A stretch of DNA of 64,000 nucleotides, taken from Delphinus delphis (lineage: Eukaryota > Chordata > Mammalia > Artiodactyla > Delphinidae). Shown piece after piece: positions 25,173 through 37,714 of the stretch. Numbering within the stretch: position 1 is the first letter of the stretch; every line of letters starts with the position of its first letter. The notes beneath the pieces were generated by a model. That model saw nothing but the letters and a program-made list of their open reading frames with translations, did no database searches and had not been told where the DNA came from. The DNA is taken from contig NC_082703.1 of assembly GCF_949987515.2 (NCBI RefSeq), forward strand, positions 7,464,680 through 7,528,679. The letters run 5' to 3'. Both the position numbers and the translations under genes were made by a program.

Positions 25173-25339
25173 TTCAAAGTCAGGCACCACTAGCTCCGGC
25201 TGGATGCTCCTGAAGGTCTCCTCTGCCCAGCTTTTACCAGTTTCAGATGATGAAGTTCAAAGTCAGGTACCACTGGTTCCAGCTGGATGCTCCTGGAAGG
25301 TCTCCTCTGCCCAGATTTTACTAGTTTCAGATGATGAAG
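25173..25339. repeat. Two-copy 83/84-bp tandem duplication
   Basis: Unit 1 (25173-25255, 83 bp) and unit 2 (25256-25339, 84 bp) both start 'ttcaaagtcagg' and end 'tttcagatgatgaag', with roughly 10% differences. No gene function is evident. The overlapping minus-strand frame at 25190-25591 contains a protein-level repeat only because of this duplication. Confidence 0.92.
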
Positions 25340-27810
25340 AACGGGCTCTGGAACTCGCTGTGGGGAAGCAGGCTCTCCACCAGCTAGAGGTGTAGTAGGT
25401 ACCCAAATCACCCCAGCGGGTCCTGAAAGGTAAGCACACGTCAGCAAAGTCTCCTTTACCTTCTCCTCCTCCTCCTCCTCTTTCTTCTTTTTTGTTTTGT
25501 TAACCAATAAAGCGCAGTCTAGTTTTATATGAGAAAAATATTCCTTTTTAAAACATATGTTTAATCTTGCTCCTGGGGAGAAAAAACCCAAAACATGGCA
25601 TTATAGACCTAAGAATCCCATGACGTTTACCAAAGGTTGGCTCAGATTACATGAATCACCACTTTTATTGTGAACAGCTCTATCTTACCAGTGGTCCCAT
25701 TGCCTGTTACATTCTTTCTGATGCCCAGATTTTCCTCTAATAGGAGATCAGAGGAAGCATGGAATCGACTCCATGTACCCACTAGACCCACAATTTTGGG
25801 GACGGGGCCATTCATGAGCCCGATTTTTTTAAAAATTAATTTCTCAGCCTCCATGGAAACTAGACATGGCCAAGGGACACAGTTCTGGCTCAAGGGATGT
25901 AAGCAGAAACACTGGATGTGACTTCCAAGAAAGCGTGAAGGGGCGGTCCCAGCTGAAAGTGTCCTCTCGATCCTCACCCTTCCTTTCTTCATCCCTGGAA
26001 CCCGACACAAGTTTGGAGCAGACACTATGCAACCATAAAGTGACCGTGAGGAAAAGGTCAGTAGAATTTCAGGGGCCCCAGACCTAACTGCTATGATTTG
26101 TTGATCTGGTACTTGCTAGCAAACACCTACCTGATTTTTGTGGGAAAAATAAAACCCCTAGTTTGTTTAAGCTGCTTTTTGTTATTGTTCTGTGTTTGAT
26201 TCTTGTTATTCACAATTGAACATATATCTCCTGTTGATAACAGCCACTAGATATTTGTCCAAGCTTGGAGCTGGGGACCCAGAGTCTTAAAATTCTATAA
26301 TCCTACTCTGTATCTGTCCAGTTTTTACATACACCATTCATTTCTCTGTGCCTTATTTTATCTTATAAAAGCGAGGGCACTGACATCATCTCCGCTAAAT
26401 TGAAAAAACAGGATGCCACCTATGCTGTAGAGTGACAGCAGAGCCTTTAAATGCCTTTGACGACCACCTCTCCACACCCATCAGCAAACTGATTTCTGTT
26501 TTGTCAAATTCTTCTTTAACAATGGTATCGTGTAAGGAGGAAGTAATAGAATTTTATTTATTAACATGATTCCTTTGTGTAAAAAAAATCACCTTTGTTT
26601 TAATCGGGCGATTATGGGAGGGAAAGAAATAGCATAATTAGGAACGTAAAGATGGAGCAGTAGAGAGACAAGAACGTGTTAAAATGAGTTTTATCCTACT
26701 ACATATTGTCCTTCCGTCCAACGTTTTCCTTTATTTCTAATTTTCCCCCAAGTGCCGAGGCCAAGACATCCATTTATCAAGCCCGTCCACTTTACCTCTC
26801 CTGTCCATTTTTACACATATGTTTCTGGACTCTGCTTCTTACCATGATATCCCATGTCTGGCAGTTGGGTGATGTTTGCACCCTCAAGGATCAGACAAGG
26901 ACATATCTTTCCAACAGTTGTTGATAATGAGGCCAGTGGAAAGGCTAATGGTTTAAAGCTGTTTGAGTGTTCTTTCCGAGGCAGAGATGGAGTAAATTAT
27001 TCCATGGCTGCAGCTCTCCTCAATGTAGGGAGCTCGATACGCCGTCTGCTCTGAGGAGCCTGGATTAGTCCATCTGTTTCTGGTTTTCAGAAACCTAAGG
27101 TGAATAAAATAAATAACAGAAAAAACAAAAATGAAAAATGCCTCTTGTTCCTGAATCGCAGGAAGTCTGCCTATGCTCCTAACTCGGGCGTTCCCTCCAG
27201 ATGCACCAAACCCCACTGGATTTCCTGGGTGGAAAGAGAAAAGAAACATCCAGATTTTGCTTTTGAGGATTTTTCAACCTTTAGAAATACACCGATTATT
27301 ACATAAAAAGTGACATTTCCCATTATTTTGGCAAAGAAATAAATGTAATGCTCAGTGTATGAGAGCATATTCTCCCCATCATTTGCTTTTTAAAAGCTAT
27401 TCACAAGTTTTTGACTGAAGCCTATTTGAACCTCCACTTTCACAAGCAGGAAGATACAGCCAAGGAATCAGAGATGTTTGCCTAGAAAGGATATAATCAC
27501 AGCCTCCAAGTGTTCAGAATTAACTATGGAAGCGGCCTTAGCTGGCCTTAGCTTAGTGGCCTTAGCTCCAGAAGGCAAAATTCAGACCAAGAGGAAGAAA
27601 TTATAGAAAAGGACGATTTCAGAGCTTAGAGAACATTTGAATCAATGATCTGTTAAGCTTTAAGTGAATTACCTTGGATGACAGTAGAGATCCATACATG
27701 TTGGAGATCAAATCAGAAAGAGGACCACAGACAGGGGTTGCAGCATAGAGGATGCCTGAGAGTGAAGGCTACACTTGGTGGTTTCCACTTTGTCCACTCA
27801 CTCTACAGCC
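25340..27810. other. Single-copy non-coding DNA
   Basis: No gene recognised. A CTC/TTC-rich run lies at 25460-25490. A local triplication of 'ggccttagct' occurs at 27534-27568. The 26580-26660 stretch with 'aatcgggcgattatggg' is CpG-bearing in an AT-rich setting. Confidence 0.4.
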
Positions 27811-27822
27811 CACTGCAACTTT

Positions 27823-28240
27823 AAAAAAAAATTGTATTGGAGTATAGTTGATTTACAATGTTGTGTTACTTTCTGCTGTACAGCAAAGTGAATCAGTTAT
27901 ACATATACATATATCCACTCTTTTTTAGATTCTTTTCCCATATAGGTCATTACAGAGTATTGAGCAGAGTTCCCTGTGCTATAATAAGTTCCCTTATTAG
28001 TTATCTATTTTATACATAGTAGTGTGTATATGTCAATCCCAGTCTCCCAATTTATCCCTCACCCTCTTTTCCTCCTGGTAACCGTAATTTTGTTTTTTAC
28101 ATCTGTGACTATTTGTTTTGTATATAAGTTCATTTGTACCATTTTTTTAGATTCCACATATAAGCGATATCATACGGTATTTGTCTTTCTCTGTCTGACT
28201 TACTTCACTCAGTAGATAGTCTCTAGGACCATCCATGTTG
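27823..28240 (-). mobile_element. 5'-truncated L1, older artiodactyl type, minus strand
   Basis: T-rich left end with A-run remnants, then the complement of an L1 3' UTR ('gttgatttacaatgttgtgt', 'cagcaaagtgaatcagttat', 'cagagttccctgtgctata') reaching the end of ORF2 ('gacttacttcactcagtag', 'ggaccatccatgttg'). A 10-bp duplication 'ctgcaacttt' lies at 27813-27822 and 28241-28250. The 3' UTR is the 'tataggtcattacagagtattg' type, distinct from the 47-54 kb L1. Confidence 0.88.
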
Positions 28241-28249
28241 CTGCAACTT

Positions 28250-28795
28250 TTTATTCTCATATTCCTCTGAAACTAATCTGGCTTATGGTTATGAATTATC
28301 AAGGGGATGCTACCTGTTTTTATAGTTATTTTCCACGAAGAGCCAAGGCTAAGGCAGATTTCTTTTTTCTTTTTTTGCTTCTCCCTTTACTGGTGGGAAG
28401 ATTTTTTTCTACGCCCACCCTTTCACTAAAGTCCTTAACTTTAATCTCATCTGTAAAGTCCCTTTTTCCACATAAGGTAACATATTCACACATGCCTCAG
28501 ATTAGGATGTAAACATTTGAGGAGTGGGTGGGACCAGTATTCTGCCAACCCCAGATTCCTGCTAATACTGCCCTGGTTGGATTTGTTCTTCTAGAAGGAT
28601 ATGGGGTTTCAATACGTTTTACAGCTCTATCAGCCACAAAATAGCTATAATTTTCAGAACATTATTACAGAAAGGGATTCTGGAATACAGTGACTTAACT
28701 TTGACTGTATAATTCTCAGATTTCTGTTTCTGGATCAATTTTCCCTTTGTTAAAGCTACTACCTGGGTCAGTCTAAGTCTCCATAATGAACAGCC
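28250..28795. other. Single-copy non-coding DNA
   Basis: No gene seen. The T-rich stretch near 28361-28377 is not part of a recognised element. Confidence 0.4.
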
Positions 28796-28799
28796 TACT

Positions 28800-29470
28800 T
28801 AAAACTGCTGTGTGGCTGGACCACACTGACTCCATCGTAGCCATCCCCCCGCCCCCAGATGTCCTACCCGCTCTCCTCTCTGCACGACTGAGCTTTAGCC
28901 TACTCACAAGGAACGTGCCCAAGCTAGATGAGTTCCTGATCAACTTTTTTTTTTTTTAAACATCTTTATTGGGGTATAATTGCTTTACAATGGTGTGTTA
29001 GTTTCTGCTTTATAACAAAGTGAATCAGTTATACATATACATATGTTCCCATATCTCTTCCCTCTTGCGTCTCCCTCCCTCCCACCCTCCCTATCCCACC
29101 CCTCCAGGCTGTCACAAAGCACCGAGCCAATATCCCTGCTGATCAACTTTTAAACTTGCCTTCATCTGATATGAAAACGGAAAGAATGCCTTTTGCTGAC
29201 ACATATGATTAACGGACCCCTAAGGGAAGAAAACTCTCTGTTTCCTTCAGTGCAGATATGCTTCTTACCTGGTAGTCAGATTCTGTTTTTAGCTTTGGCC
29301 CCTTTAAGTACCTCTGCACCCTTTTAGGCAGTGCAGAGCGCAGCTGCAAATGCCTGCGGATTGCCGTCTGCCCCATCCTGCCTGTATGTAAGTTCCCCGC
29401 AATAAACTTCATAATTGCACGTTATGGAGTTGCCTGCCTCCTTTTTCACTCTTAAAGTTCCTTCTCAGTT
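28800..29470 (+). mobile_element. ERV LTR interrupted by an L1
   Basis: LTR-like sequence with a promoter-like 'cctttaagtacctctgc' about 95 bp before the poly(A) signal in 'ccgcaataaacttcataat' (29397-29415), the arrangement expected for U3-R. The upstream part ('cacactgactccatcgtagc') continues across the inserted L1 at 28949-29138. Outer boundaries are approximate and I found no target duplication. No retroviral genes adjoin, so it is probably a solo LTR. Confidence 0.6.
28949..29138 (-). mobile_element. Very short L1 3' end, minus strand
   Basis: About 190 bp: T run, complement of the poly(A) signal region ('aaacatctttattggggtat') and part of the 3' UTR ('gaatcagttatacatatac', 'ccctatcccacccctcc'). 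Exact 13-bp duplications 'ctgatcaactttt' lie at 28936-28948 and 29139-29151. It lies inside the LTR at 28800-29470. Confidence 0.95.
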
Positions 29471-29479
29471 TGGAGGAGA

Positions 29480-29711
29480 TTATTCAATATCTCCGCCATG
29501 CAACCATTGCCTTGTCTAGGCAAATTCATGTGTCTGAATTTATTTCCTTTCTTATTTGATTTACATGTCCTCTAGTTTTAACTTTAAATGAAACTCTTTA
29601 TTTTTTACTGGTATATTAAAATTCTAACCTGCTCCAGGAGAAATGTTTGGGCCAAAATTTATCTTCTTGTGATTTCTAAACTTGAGAAGAAATATAATGT
29701 TGTGAAAAGGC
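29480..29711. other. Single-copy non-coding DNA
   Basis: Nothing recognised. Confidence 0.4.
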
Positions 29712-29865
29712 CAACACCGGACTGGACATTAAAGAAACAAGGATTCGGTTTCTCTCCTGCCACTAACTAGACCTTGAATTGGCCACTTCATCTTATTGGA
29801 TTTCAGTTTCCTGATGGGTTAAAGCACTGAACTAGATCACCTCCAAGGCACGTCTACTCTGGAAA
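29712..29865 (+). repeat. MIR-family SINE fragment
   Basis: 'cctgccactaactagacctt', 'ggccacttcatcttattgg', 'tttcagtttcctgatgggtt' and 'actagatcacctccaaggca' match the MIR core and 3' region (MIR3-like) in order, with heavy divergence. Confidence 0.5.
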
Positions 29866-29869
29866 GGAG

Positions 29870-32285
29870 GCTCAGAGAATTCCAGATTCAAACTTTTTGC
29901 TTTGGAAACAATCCTTTATTTTGGAGAACTTAAATATAAGGGCATCTATCCTCAGACAGGGCTGAAATCCTTTCTCTTTCTACTCCAGTACACATTTCTG
30001 TGTGGCCAATGTGCCATTTCCATCTTTTCAAGAGACAGTTGAAAAAATTTAACGTCTTAAGTCTTTTACGATTAACTTCTACTTGCTTCCCAAGTTCATC
30101 TCCCTGTTCTCTCCCAGACGTACCTATTTTCTAGCCTCACTGAATACTCAGAGGATTACAGGTGCAGGGGCTGTGGCATTCTGGAGGACCACGGCAATAC
30201 CATCTGTGAGAAGCCAAACTCAGATGGCTTCCTGAGCAACCAAAGTCAACCAGGAAGGGCAGAGCCCAAAAATGGGGTTCTCAGAAATTCTAGATGAGGG
30301 ATTTTTGTAGGAATTTTGATATTATATGGGTGGTGAGAACTAGATCAATTGAAATTTGAGTTTTTATCATAATAGTATTCCTTAGAAATCCTGGGGAGAC
30401 CTCAGGTTACTTAATAATAGAACTGTCTATAAATCCAGGACATAGCTCATTAGACCTTAAGCTAGCTTGAATTTGTCTTTGCCTGATTTCACCCCCAGCC
30501 CCTACCCCAGAATCCACCTCCGTAAACAGCTCCGATTCTTAGGCAGGACAAGTATTTAGAAACGCACATTGAGCAAACCTTACTCAGAGGATGAAATCAC
30601 AAAGTAAGTTTAATTAGTCCTTCAATATCCATTTGAATTCCGCCAGGAGGGCAGCCTCCCACAAAAGACGTGTGTAATGCCATACATTTTTGGTGTTGCT
30701 CAGAAAATACAACGTCTGACATTCACATTGTCAAATTACAGGGTCACCCAGTGCAAAAGCTGATTTTGGTTGTTTTGGAAATTAGGCTTTTCATTCCCAC
30801 GGAAAAATGACAATTCAACCCATCCAAAGATAGGACTTCTACCCTCCTCCCCCACCTAGGATCTGTTTCAGGCAGAAAGTCTGTAGCCAGGACAGGGAGG
30901 TAAGGGTAGAATCTTCTCTCTTTCTCACTCACCTCCTCTCACACTCACCAGTAGCTCTTTTCCACTAGAGCTGGAATGGAGGGTTGGGACAAGAGCCAGG
31001 ACTAACCTTTTAGATCTTCCTGGCAGTAGCCAGGCTTCACTGACTGCGAAGACTCATACCAAGCTCTCTGAGAGGTTTGGGTCAAAGACCTTCTCCACTG
31101 ATTGAAGTGTAGGGGAGGGACCTTCCTAGCCCTCGAGATGGAGGTTAAGTGGGTAACAATAAACCACCGTCTCCAAATACCCTATTCCCCAAGCCTCTCT
31201 TCTGCTGACCCTTGCTATACTTGCATGTTGGTAAAGAACTGCAATCATGGAGCTGTCCTCTGCCATCCACAATTTTCCAGTTCTACCGTGTGGCCTGTCT
31301 CACAACTCACTTTGATACCTGATATTTTCACCAAAGAATCTCAAATGAAACACCCATGCTAATAGCCTGTTGCACAAAATCAGAGAAAGTTTGTAGAGAA
31401 GGAAGCAATGGTACTTGTAGATTTCAGTCGCAGGAAACACCAGGTCACTCAAGTGTAGAAGTTTCTGAATCCTTTGAAGACTCTTTCTTGACCCAAAAGA
31501 TTGTTTACCTTTACTTTCTTCCATCCCTTCTCCCTTTGTTCACTGTTATCTGCTTGCTCATTTAAATTGAATTTTGTGTTTTCACTGCTCCAGCCAACTG
31601 TATCTATTTTATCCAAGCAAAAGTTTTCTTTGAGAGCAAATGGACAAAAGTCCCAAGGCACCTGATACTGGGAAGGGCAGAGGAGCCCTGAGTGCCAGAG
31701 GCACAGAGCTTGCCTGTTCTAAGCAACCTTGAGAATTTGTTCTGTTTCCCCAGAGCTTGCTGACATGGAGACTTTTATAGCTGCAACAAAGAGTCTGAAA
31801 GTACCTCAAAGTCCCCAGGCACTTCTCCTAATTCACTTCTAACCTGCTGGTCATGGGGATTTTTTCCTCCTCTAATTGCTAATGAATTCTAGAATCTCAA
31901 AGTCTCATTTCTCTAGTCTAGAATCTCCAGTCTGCCGAATGACGAGAGCCTTCTTGTCATTATGTGCCCTGTGTTTCCTTCCTCGCTTGGATTTATAAGG
32001 TGCACCATAGGGGGAACTTACTATTTTTTCCTATTTAGAGTCAACTCAATTTCCTTCAGAGTTCTTCTTGTCTTTGCAGAATCACTAGGAATGTAGGATA
32101 AACAACAGAATGTGGAAATGGGTAAATAGACTTTGGAATGTAGGGCAACCTGAGGGATGAGTTTGAGGATATCATAATATCTCATTTCTCAGAAAATGCT
32201 AGCCTTTCTCTTCCTTACTGAGTGAAAAACATTTGGTCTGAGCCCAGAGACAAGAAAGTCTAATGAAGTGAAAGAATCAGAATAA
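29870..32285. other. Single-copy non-coding DNA
   Basis: No gene recognised. Frames up to 86 codons (for example 31102-31362 plus) overlap others on the opposite strand and show no family resemblance. Confidence 0.4.
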
Positions 32286-32289
32286 CAAT

Positions 32290-32965
32290 GCATTCAAATT
32301 AAATAAATGCTGGAGAGAGTTTGGAGAAAAGGGAATCCTCCTACACTATTGGTGGGAATGTAAATTGGTACAGTCACTATGGAGAATAGTATGGAGGTTC
32401 CTTAAAAAATTAAAAATAGAACTACCATATGATCCTGCAATCCCACTCCTGGTCACATATCCAGAGAAAACCATAATTTGAAAAGATACATGCACCCCAA
32501 TGTTCATAGGAGCACTATGTAGAATAGCCAAGACATGGAGGCAACTTAAATGTCCACTAACAGTTTAACGGATGAAGAAGATGTGGTACATATATACAAT
32601 GGAATATTACTCAGCCATAAAAAAGAATGAAATAATGCCATTTGCAGCAACATAGATGGACCTAGAGATTATCATATTAAGTGAAATAAGTCTGAGAAAA
32701 ACAAATACCGTATGATATCACTTATATATGGAATCTAAAAAAATGACACAAATGAACTTATATACAAACAGACCCACAGACATAGAAAACAAACTTATGG
32801 TTACCAAAGGGGAAGGGGGGGACGGGAGAGGGATAAATTAGGAGTTTGGGATTAACAGTTACAAACTACTGTATATAAAATAAATAAACAAGGACCTACT
32901 GTATGGTATATAGTACAAGGAACTATATTCAATACCTTGTAATAACCTATAATGGAAAAGAATGT
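32290..32965 (+). mobile_element. 5'-truncated L1, older artiodactyl type
   Basis: Starts in the ORF2 C-terminal cysteine region ('aaatgctggagagagtttgg', 'ctattggtgggaatgtaaat'), continues through 'ggaatattactcagccataa' and 'agtgaaataagtctgagaa', then a 3' UTR with 'ggttaccaaaggggaagggg' and 'gtatggtatatagtacaagg'. This 3' UTR matches the type at 27823-28240, not the young full-length L1. No intact frame. Confidence 0.88.
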
Positions 32966-33004
32966 GACAAATTAGCAGAGAATATATAGTAGTTCATTCA
33001 AATT

Positions 33005-34055
33005 CATCATTATTTATTCACTTGTTCATCTATTTGACCCGCATTAGTTAGCCACCTTTTAAATGCCAGGAACTTTTCTAGACACTAGGGATGAATGTGC
33101 AAGCTCTCCTGGAAGATATCATCTCAGTGAAAATCTCACACTCTCTTCCTGAATGATCACTCAGTGCTTCAGAGGTCACTTGCAGAGTGCCCAGTCCAGT
33201 TGCCCAGCCAGAAAACTCATTATTTTTGGAAAAGGTGAAGGAAAACCCCGCACCACTGTATGTGTCACGAAGGCATTTCTCTGGTTTAAAAACATGTTAC
33301 TGCCATATTTCTCTGCTGAGGGAGAGGGTCCATGATAAGGGGCACATTGATAAACAATAGGATAAACTTATTTCCCAAGTTTACAAATTATATCTTAATT
33401 TAAAAAATAAACTAATTCAACAAATATAAATTCGAATGGCCATTTAATAGCTTAGCAGTTAATTCAGAGATTTTTAAATCCTAGTTGTGTGTAAGAATTG
33501 CCCAAGAAAGTTAAACAATAGAGAAGTTTAGGCAGTCCCTACCTGTGAAGAGTCTGTGAATAGTATGCAGTGAGGCTTAAGTAATGAGGGTTTTTATTTT
33601 TAAGTCCCGTAAATAATCCTAATGGGCCATCAGAGGCAAGAGCTACCAAAACAACTTCATTGATGACCCTCCAAAGTGTTCTTCTATGAGATAATGTCTC
33701 ACTATTGTTAGGAACCAGGAAAATGGTTGTTTAAAGTTTTGGTCACAGCTGAAATGAGCTCCACACAGAAAAAAATATTCGTCAGTTAAAATGTTTAGTT
33801 TTCTTTTCTGTGTCGTTTTGTTGGAGAGGAAAGTGCTTTCTAACATTGCCAGATTTTGACAGCCAGAGAAGTCACATGCCAGCCATACTTAGGTATCCTT
33901 CCTCTCAAATGACTACTGCATTTACCTTAACATTCTGAGACATTCAAACAGAGTTGTCCTCAGACAAGTCTCTAAGAATAGCCTGTCATCTTCCTGCTCT
34001 CTTTGACATTTTTCTGATCAGCACATTCTACCTCTAATGTCCTTTAGGTATCCAG
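33005..34055. other. Mostly single-copy DNA with weak repeat traces
   Basis: 33005-33110 ('aaatgccaggaacttttcta', 'gacactagggatgaatg') resembles an ancient L2/MIR-class motif. 33480-33630 may be a decayed hAT MITE ('gtgtaagaattgcccaagaa'). Neither is secure. Confidence 0.3.
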
Positions 34056-34058
34056 AAG

Positions 34059-34060
<2 letters not shown>

Positions 34061-34112
<52 letters not shown>
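34061..34112. repeat. (CA)26 microsatellite
   Basis: Uninterrupted 52 nt of CA. Alternating purine-pyrimidine sequence of this length can adopt Z-DNA and is likely polymorphic. Confidence 0.98.
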
Positions 34113-34113
<1 letters not shown>

Positions 34114-35125
34114 CCAGCCTTTCCAGTTAGAATGATGGACCAACTCACTTTTTTTTTCCAATTGACTTTTGATTGCTATGGCTATTTTATATTTTTAGAA
34201 TTTGGTTTTGTTCTGGGATTCAGAGAATTTTATATTCACAGACTGCTTATCCCACCAAGATCAATTCCTCCATCTCTTCCTTTAATAAGCCCGGATGTTC
34301 TTTACTTCAGTTTTGTTGGTGTCTTGGGGTGAGAGAAGCAAGTGGGCCCAGGATGCGACATTTCTCTTTTTGAATGAGGCAGAAAAATGCTTCATGAAAG
34401 TGTGCATTCTTTTTAAAGGGAGAAGAAAAGAGAAGTCTATCTAACAAGATCGCCACAGGTATTTTTAGAATTTACAGGTATTTGAATACTTGTAAATTCA
34501 GGAATTTACCTGGCTTGTCCTCACCTTCCTATGATTGGGATTCAGGACATCAGTGGCTTTTAAAATTCAAAGCATAATTTCCAAAACTTTAAAAGTATGA
34601 CTCTAATATAAATATAATATAGACTGCTTCAAGGACTTTATTCAACTTATTCATTAACAAGGAAACTGGAATGAGATAAAGGCTGGTTCAAAGAGCATTT
34701 TGAGGATTTGGATTTTTACAGGCATTTTGAAGCAATGATAGAACAAGAATGATAAATTAAATGCAAACCTGACTGATGTCCCATACATAGGAGTTATCTT
34801 TTCTAACTGACAGAAATTATTTGCATTTCTACTGGACCAAAACCTGTAAGTTAGCATACATTTTATTAAAGTTTTATTCAATAATAAACAATGAGTCAAA
34901 CCAAGTATATTCTAGAATGAGTGACCCTTGGGTGTGCCTTTTAAACAGTGCCTCCATGTAGCACTGAAAGAACATGCTGCATACCTTTTTACTGGCTCTC
35001 CATGCTTTACATCATTTTTCTTATTATAATTAAGTGGTAGTAACAATTTCAAAGCAGCAAAGCCCTGAGGTAGCTCTGAGGCCAACTTCCAGGTGACAAT
35101 AATGAGTCCACGTTGCTTCCTCCCC

Positions 35126-35177
35126 AAGGTCATTGCTATGTACATGCACACAAGGTCATGGCTATGTACATGCCCAC
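35126..35177. repeat. 26-bp tandem duplication
   Basis: Two adjacent 26-bp units starting 'aaggtcat' and ending 'tgcmcac' (m = a or c), with two mismatches. A third partial unit starts at 35178 with 'aagg'. Confidence 0.85.
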
Positions 35178-35399
35178 AAGGATACACGTGTATGCGTGAC
35201 ACATGGCAAGTCTGGCATTGCATATACAATGAAAAAACTTTTAAATCCCTTTTGAAAAGAATGAATTTGCTTCTCAGAAGGCTGAACTATCCTGATCCTT
35301 AGAACTAGCCTTATTAATTTTTCTTTTCTACTGTCCTCTTCAGCTCAGGCCTCTGTGTATATTTCTTGAAGAAGCAGCAACATTCTATCAGCTCAGAAT

Positions 35400-35433
35400 T
35401 GCTCTTTGGAACCATCCATGGTTCCAAAGAGCA
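35400..35433. repeat. 34-bp near-perfect palindrome
   Basis: Two 16-bp perfectly complementary arms around the spacer 'cc' (35416-35417). The left arm is 'tgctctttggaaccat' and the right arm is its exact reverse complement. See findings. Confidence 0.95.
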
Positions 35434-37384
35434 TTCCACTGTCCTTCACAAGGGACTTCTACACAGGTGCTTAGAAATCTAGAAAATAAGGAATGGCCTT
35501 TCCCAGATGAATATCAAGGCTAGGGGCTTTCTTCAAGACCGTTGTTGGGTTTTTTTTAATATAAATTTAGATTTAAGTTCCTTTTATTGATGCCTGTTAA
35601 GTTCCTTGAGAGGGTTTCTGGAACATAAAAGAGTAAACCAGCTTTCATGTCCTCCATCATCTTGAGGAAGGAATATCACAATTACGTCTTCCATTCCCAT
35701 TTTGTTTCCTTGCTTTCATCTTGAAAGCTTCCTGATCATCAGAGGGGTCCTTAAAGAGTCTCCTCTTATGCTGAGAGGATCACAATGATATCAGGATCAC
35801 CTGGACTAAATGCACATGTTAATAAGCTTTGGAAACATTTTGAAGAGAGCTCACAGAATTAGAATCTATTTTCTACTACAGAATATTCAGAATGGAAAGC
35901 CAAACCTTTGGGAACTGGGTCAGACCTGATCCTTAGTACCGCCAGTCTGTGGGCACATTATAATATCTTATGGTGGCATTGTAATTTTCCCCAATTTGCT
36001 AACTAAGACTAATTATCCAAATAATTCAGCCTGACTCTGCTCCTGACCACTGCAAATCTCCCTGCTGTTCCTTAAAGCTCTGTTTGTTCCCCATTTCTCC
36101 TCTTGTTTTAAACCCCTCACTGTTCTGAGTGCCTTTTATTTAAAGAGAAATTGGATACCTACTGTGTAAATTTCTGCAGGGAGTCCTTTAATGTAGGCTG
36201 TAGCAATTTTCTCCAGGAATATGCTAATAATTAGAGCAGCTAGGGATTTGGACTTTGTTATCTGTGGAGGAGGAATTGTGTGAGAAAAGGAGGAAAAAAA
36301 TCTCAACTCTCTACAGCCTGAAAAGAAAAGAAAAAAGAACAAAATAATAAAGGAGAAAGGAAAACAAAGTTATTTGTTCAAATGTGGGGTGGAAATAGAC
36401 AGATGCTTAGAAGTAGCGACTGTGGCCACTGGTCTTTGTGCAGGCTGTTAGGAAAAGGCACACACAAGGGAGAATGGTGAACTTTGGTCCCTGGGGCAGT
36501 GGGCTGAGTTCTGGCCTCCGTAGTCATGGCAACAGATCACCCCCTGGTGATCCCTGGTTGTCAGAATGGGACCTCCTGGAGTTCTCTCTGTCTCCTCTGT
36601 TGGAGGTTATGGGTGTCTGAACAGCAATTTCACAACCCTGAATTGCTGGTTAAGATTAGTTTAAGAGAGTTTGGGCTTTTTCTTTCTTGTTTTTGTTTAA
36701 AAGACAACTTTTTGAAATAAATTGCATAGTTGTGCTTCAGAGAAAAGTTTCTGGGAACTAAATATGGTAATCTTAGAAACCAATTTGCATTGAGGTGATG
36801 GTGCATTCACACAGAGTTTGAGCAACAGCCCGGTCATATCCTAAGGTTATTTGTGAAGTGGATTATTTAAGGTGACCAAGGGTCTTCTACTTTTGTTACC
36901 AAGCAGCTTTTGGTGGTCACAGACTGACGCGGTCTGACCTTTTATCACAAAGTTCTGAACATGCAGTCACTCTGTAAGCTTGTTTCAACCAAGACAAAGG
37001 GAAAAAAGAGACTCCTTAGAATTCCTATAGGAGAAATGAGGCAAAAGAATTATTTCCACATACTGATGTGCAAATTAAAGCACTGGAAAGAAGGAATTTG
37101 CCCATGATGGAGCCAAAATCAAGGCCCAGTAGGACCCAAGGTCCTTAAATTCTTTGCTTGTGTTTATAGGTCAAACTTCTGAAACTCTGGTTTTGGTGAT
37201 TGCTTTAAGGGTTTCTTCTTGGACAAAGGTGTTAAGAAGGTGTGCAAACTAAAAAGGATCATGAATTCACTTTAATTAAAATAAAAATAAAGTCAATACC
37301 CAGCAGTACTTTTTGCAGTTTCACAGAAGGGGAATTTCCTAAAAGCAACCCAAAAATGTTAATAATGGCAATATTATTAATAAT

Positions 37385-37597
37385 AATATAAGTAACATTT
37401 ATTGAACGATGTATATAGGTGCTAAGCATTTCATATGAATTATCTCATTTATTTATTTCTACTTGATTGATGAAGAAACACAGAGAATTTAAGGATCTTC
37501 CCCAAAGTCACACAGCTAGTAACTGGTAGAGTCAAAATTTAAACTTGGGCCATCTGACACCAGTGTCCGTGTTTCTAATCACCCCACTACACTCTAC
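37385..37597 (-). repeat. MIR SINE, minus strand
   Basis: 'aacatttattgaacgatgta', 'attatctcatttatttattt', 'gatgaagaaacacagagaat' and 'agtcacacagctagtaactg' in MIR complement order. Confidence 0.8.
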
Positions 37598-37714
37598 TGT
37601 GCTTCTACACTATAATTTAAAACACATATACAAGATTTATACACTATAGGATAATGAAATGTTTACAAGTTATTTAAAAATCTACTAACTATATCACTGT
37701 ATGGGGAGAAGAAC

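Larger units (their letters stand above)
34113..37380. other. Single-copy non-coding DNA
   Basis: No gene recognised. It contains a 26-bp tandem duplication (35126-35177) and a 34-bp palindrome (35400-35433), listed separately. A-rich runs occur near 36300-36365. Confidence 0.4.

Noticed and set aside
25190..25591. 133-codon minus-strand frame with an internal protein repeat
   Set aside because: The repeat is just the 83-bp tandem duplication. The E/K-rich part comes from a CTC/TTC tract.
34061..34112. CRISPR-like or satellite array
   Set aside because: Simple (CA)n microsatellite; no spacers. No CRISPR array is expected or seen in this eukaryotic sequence.
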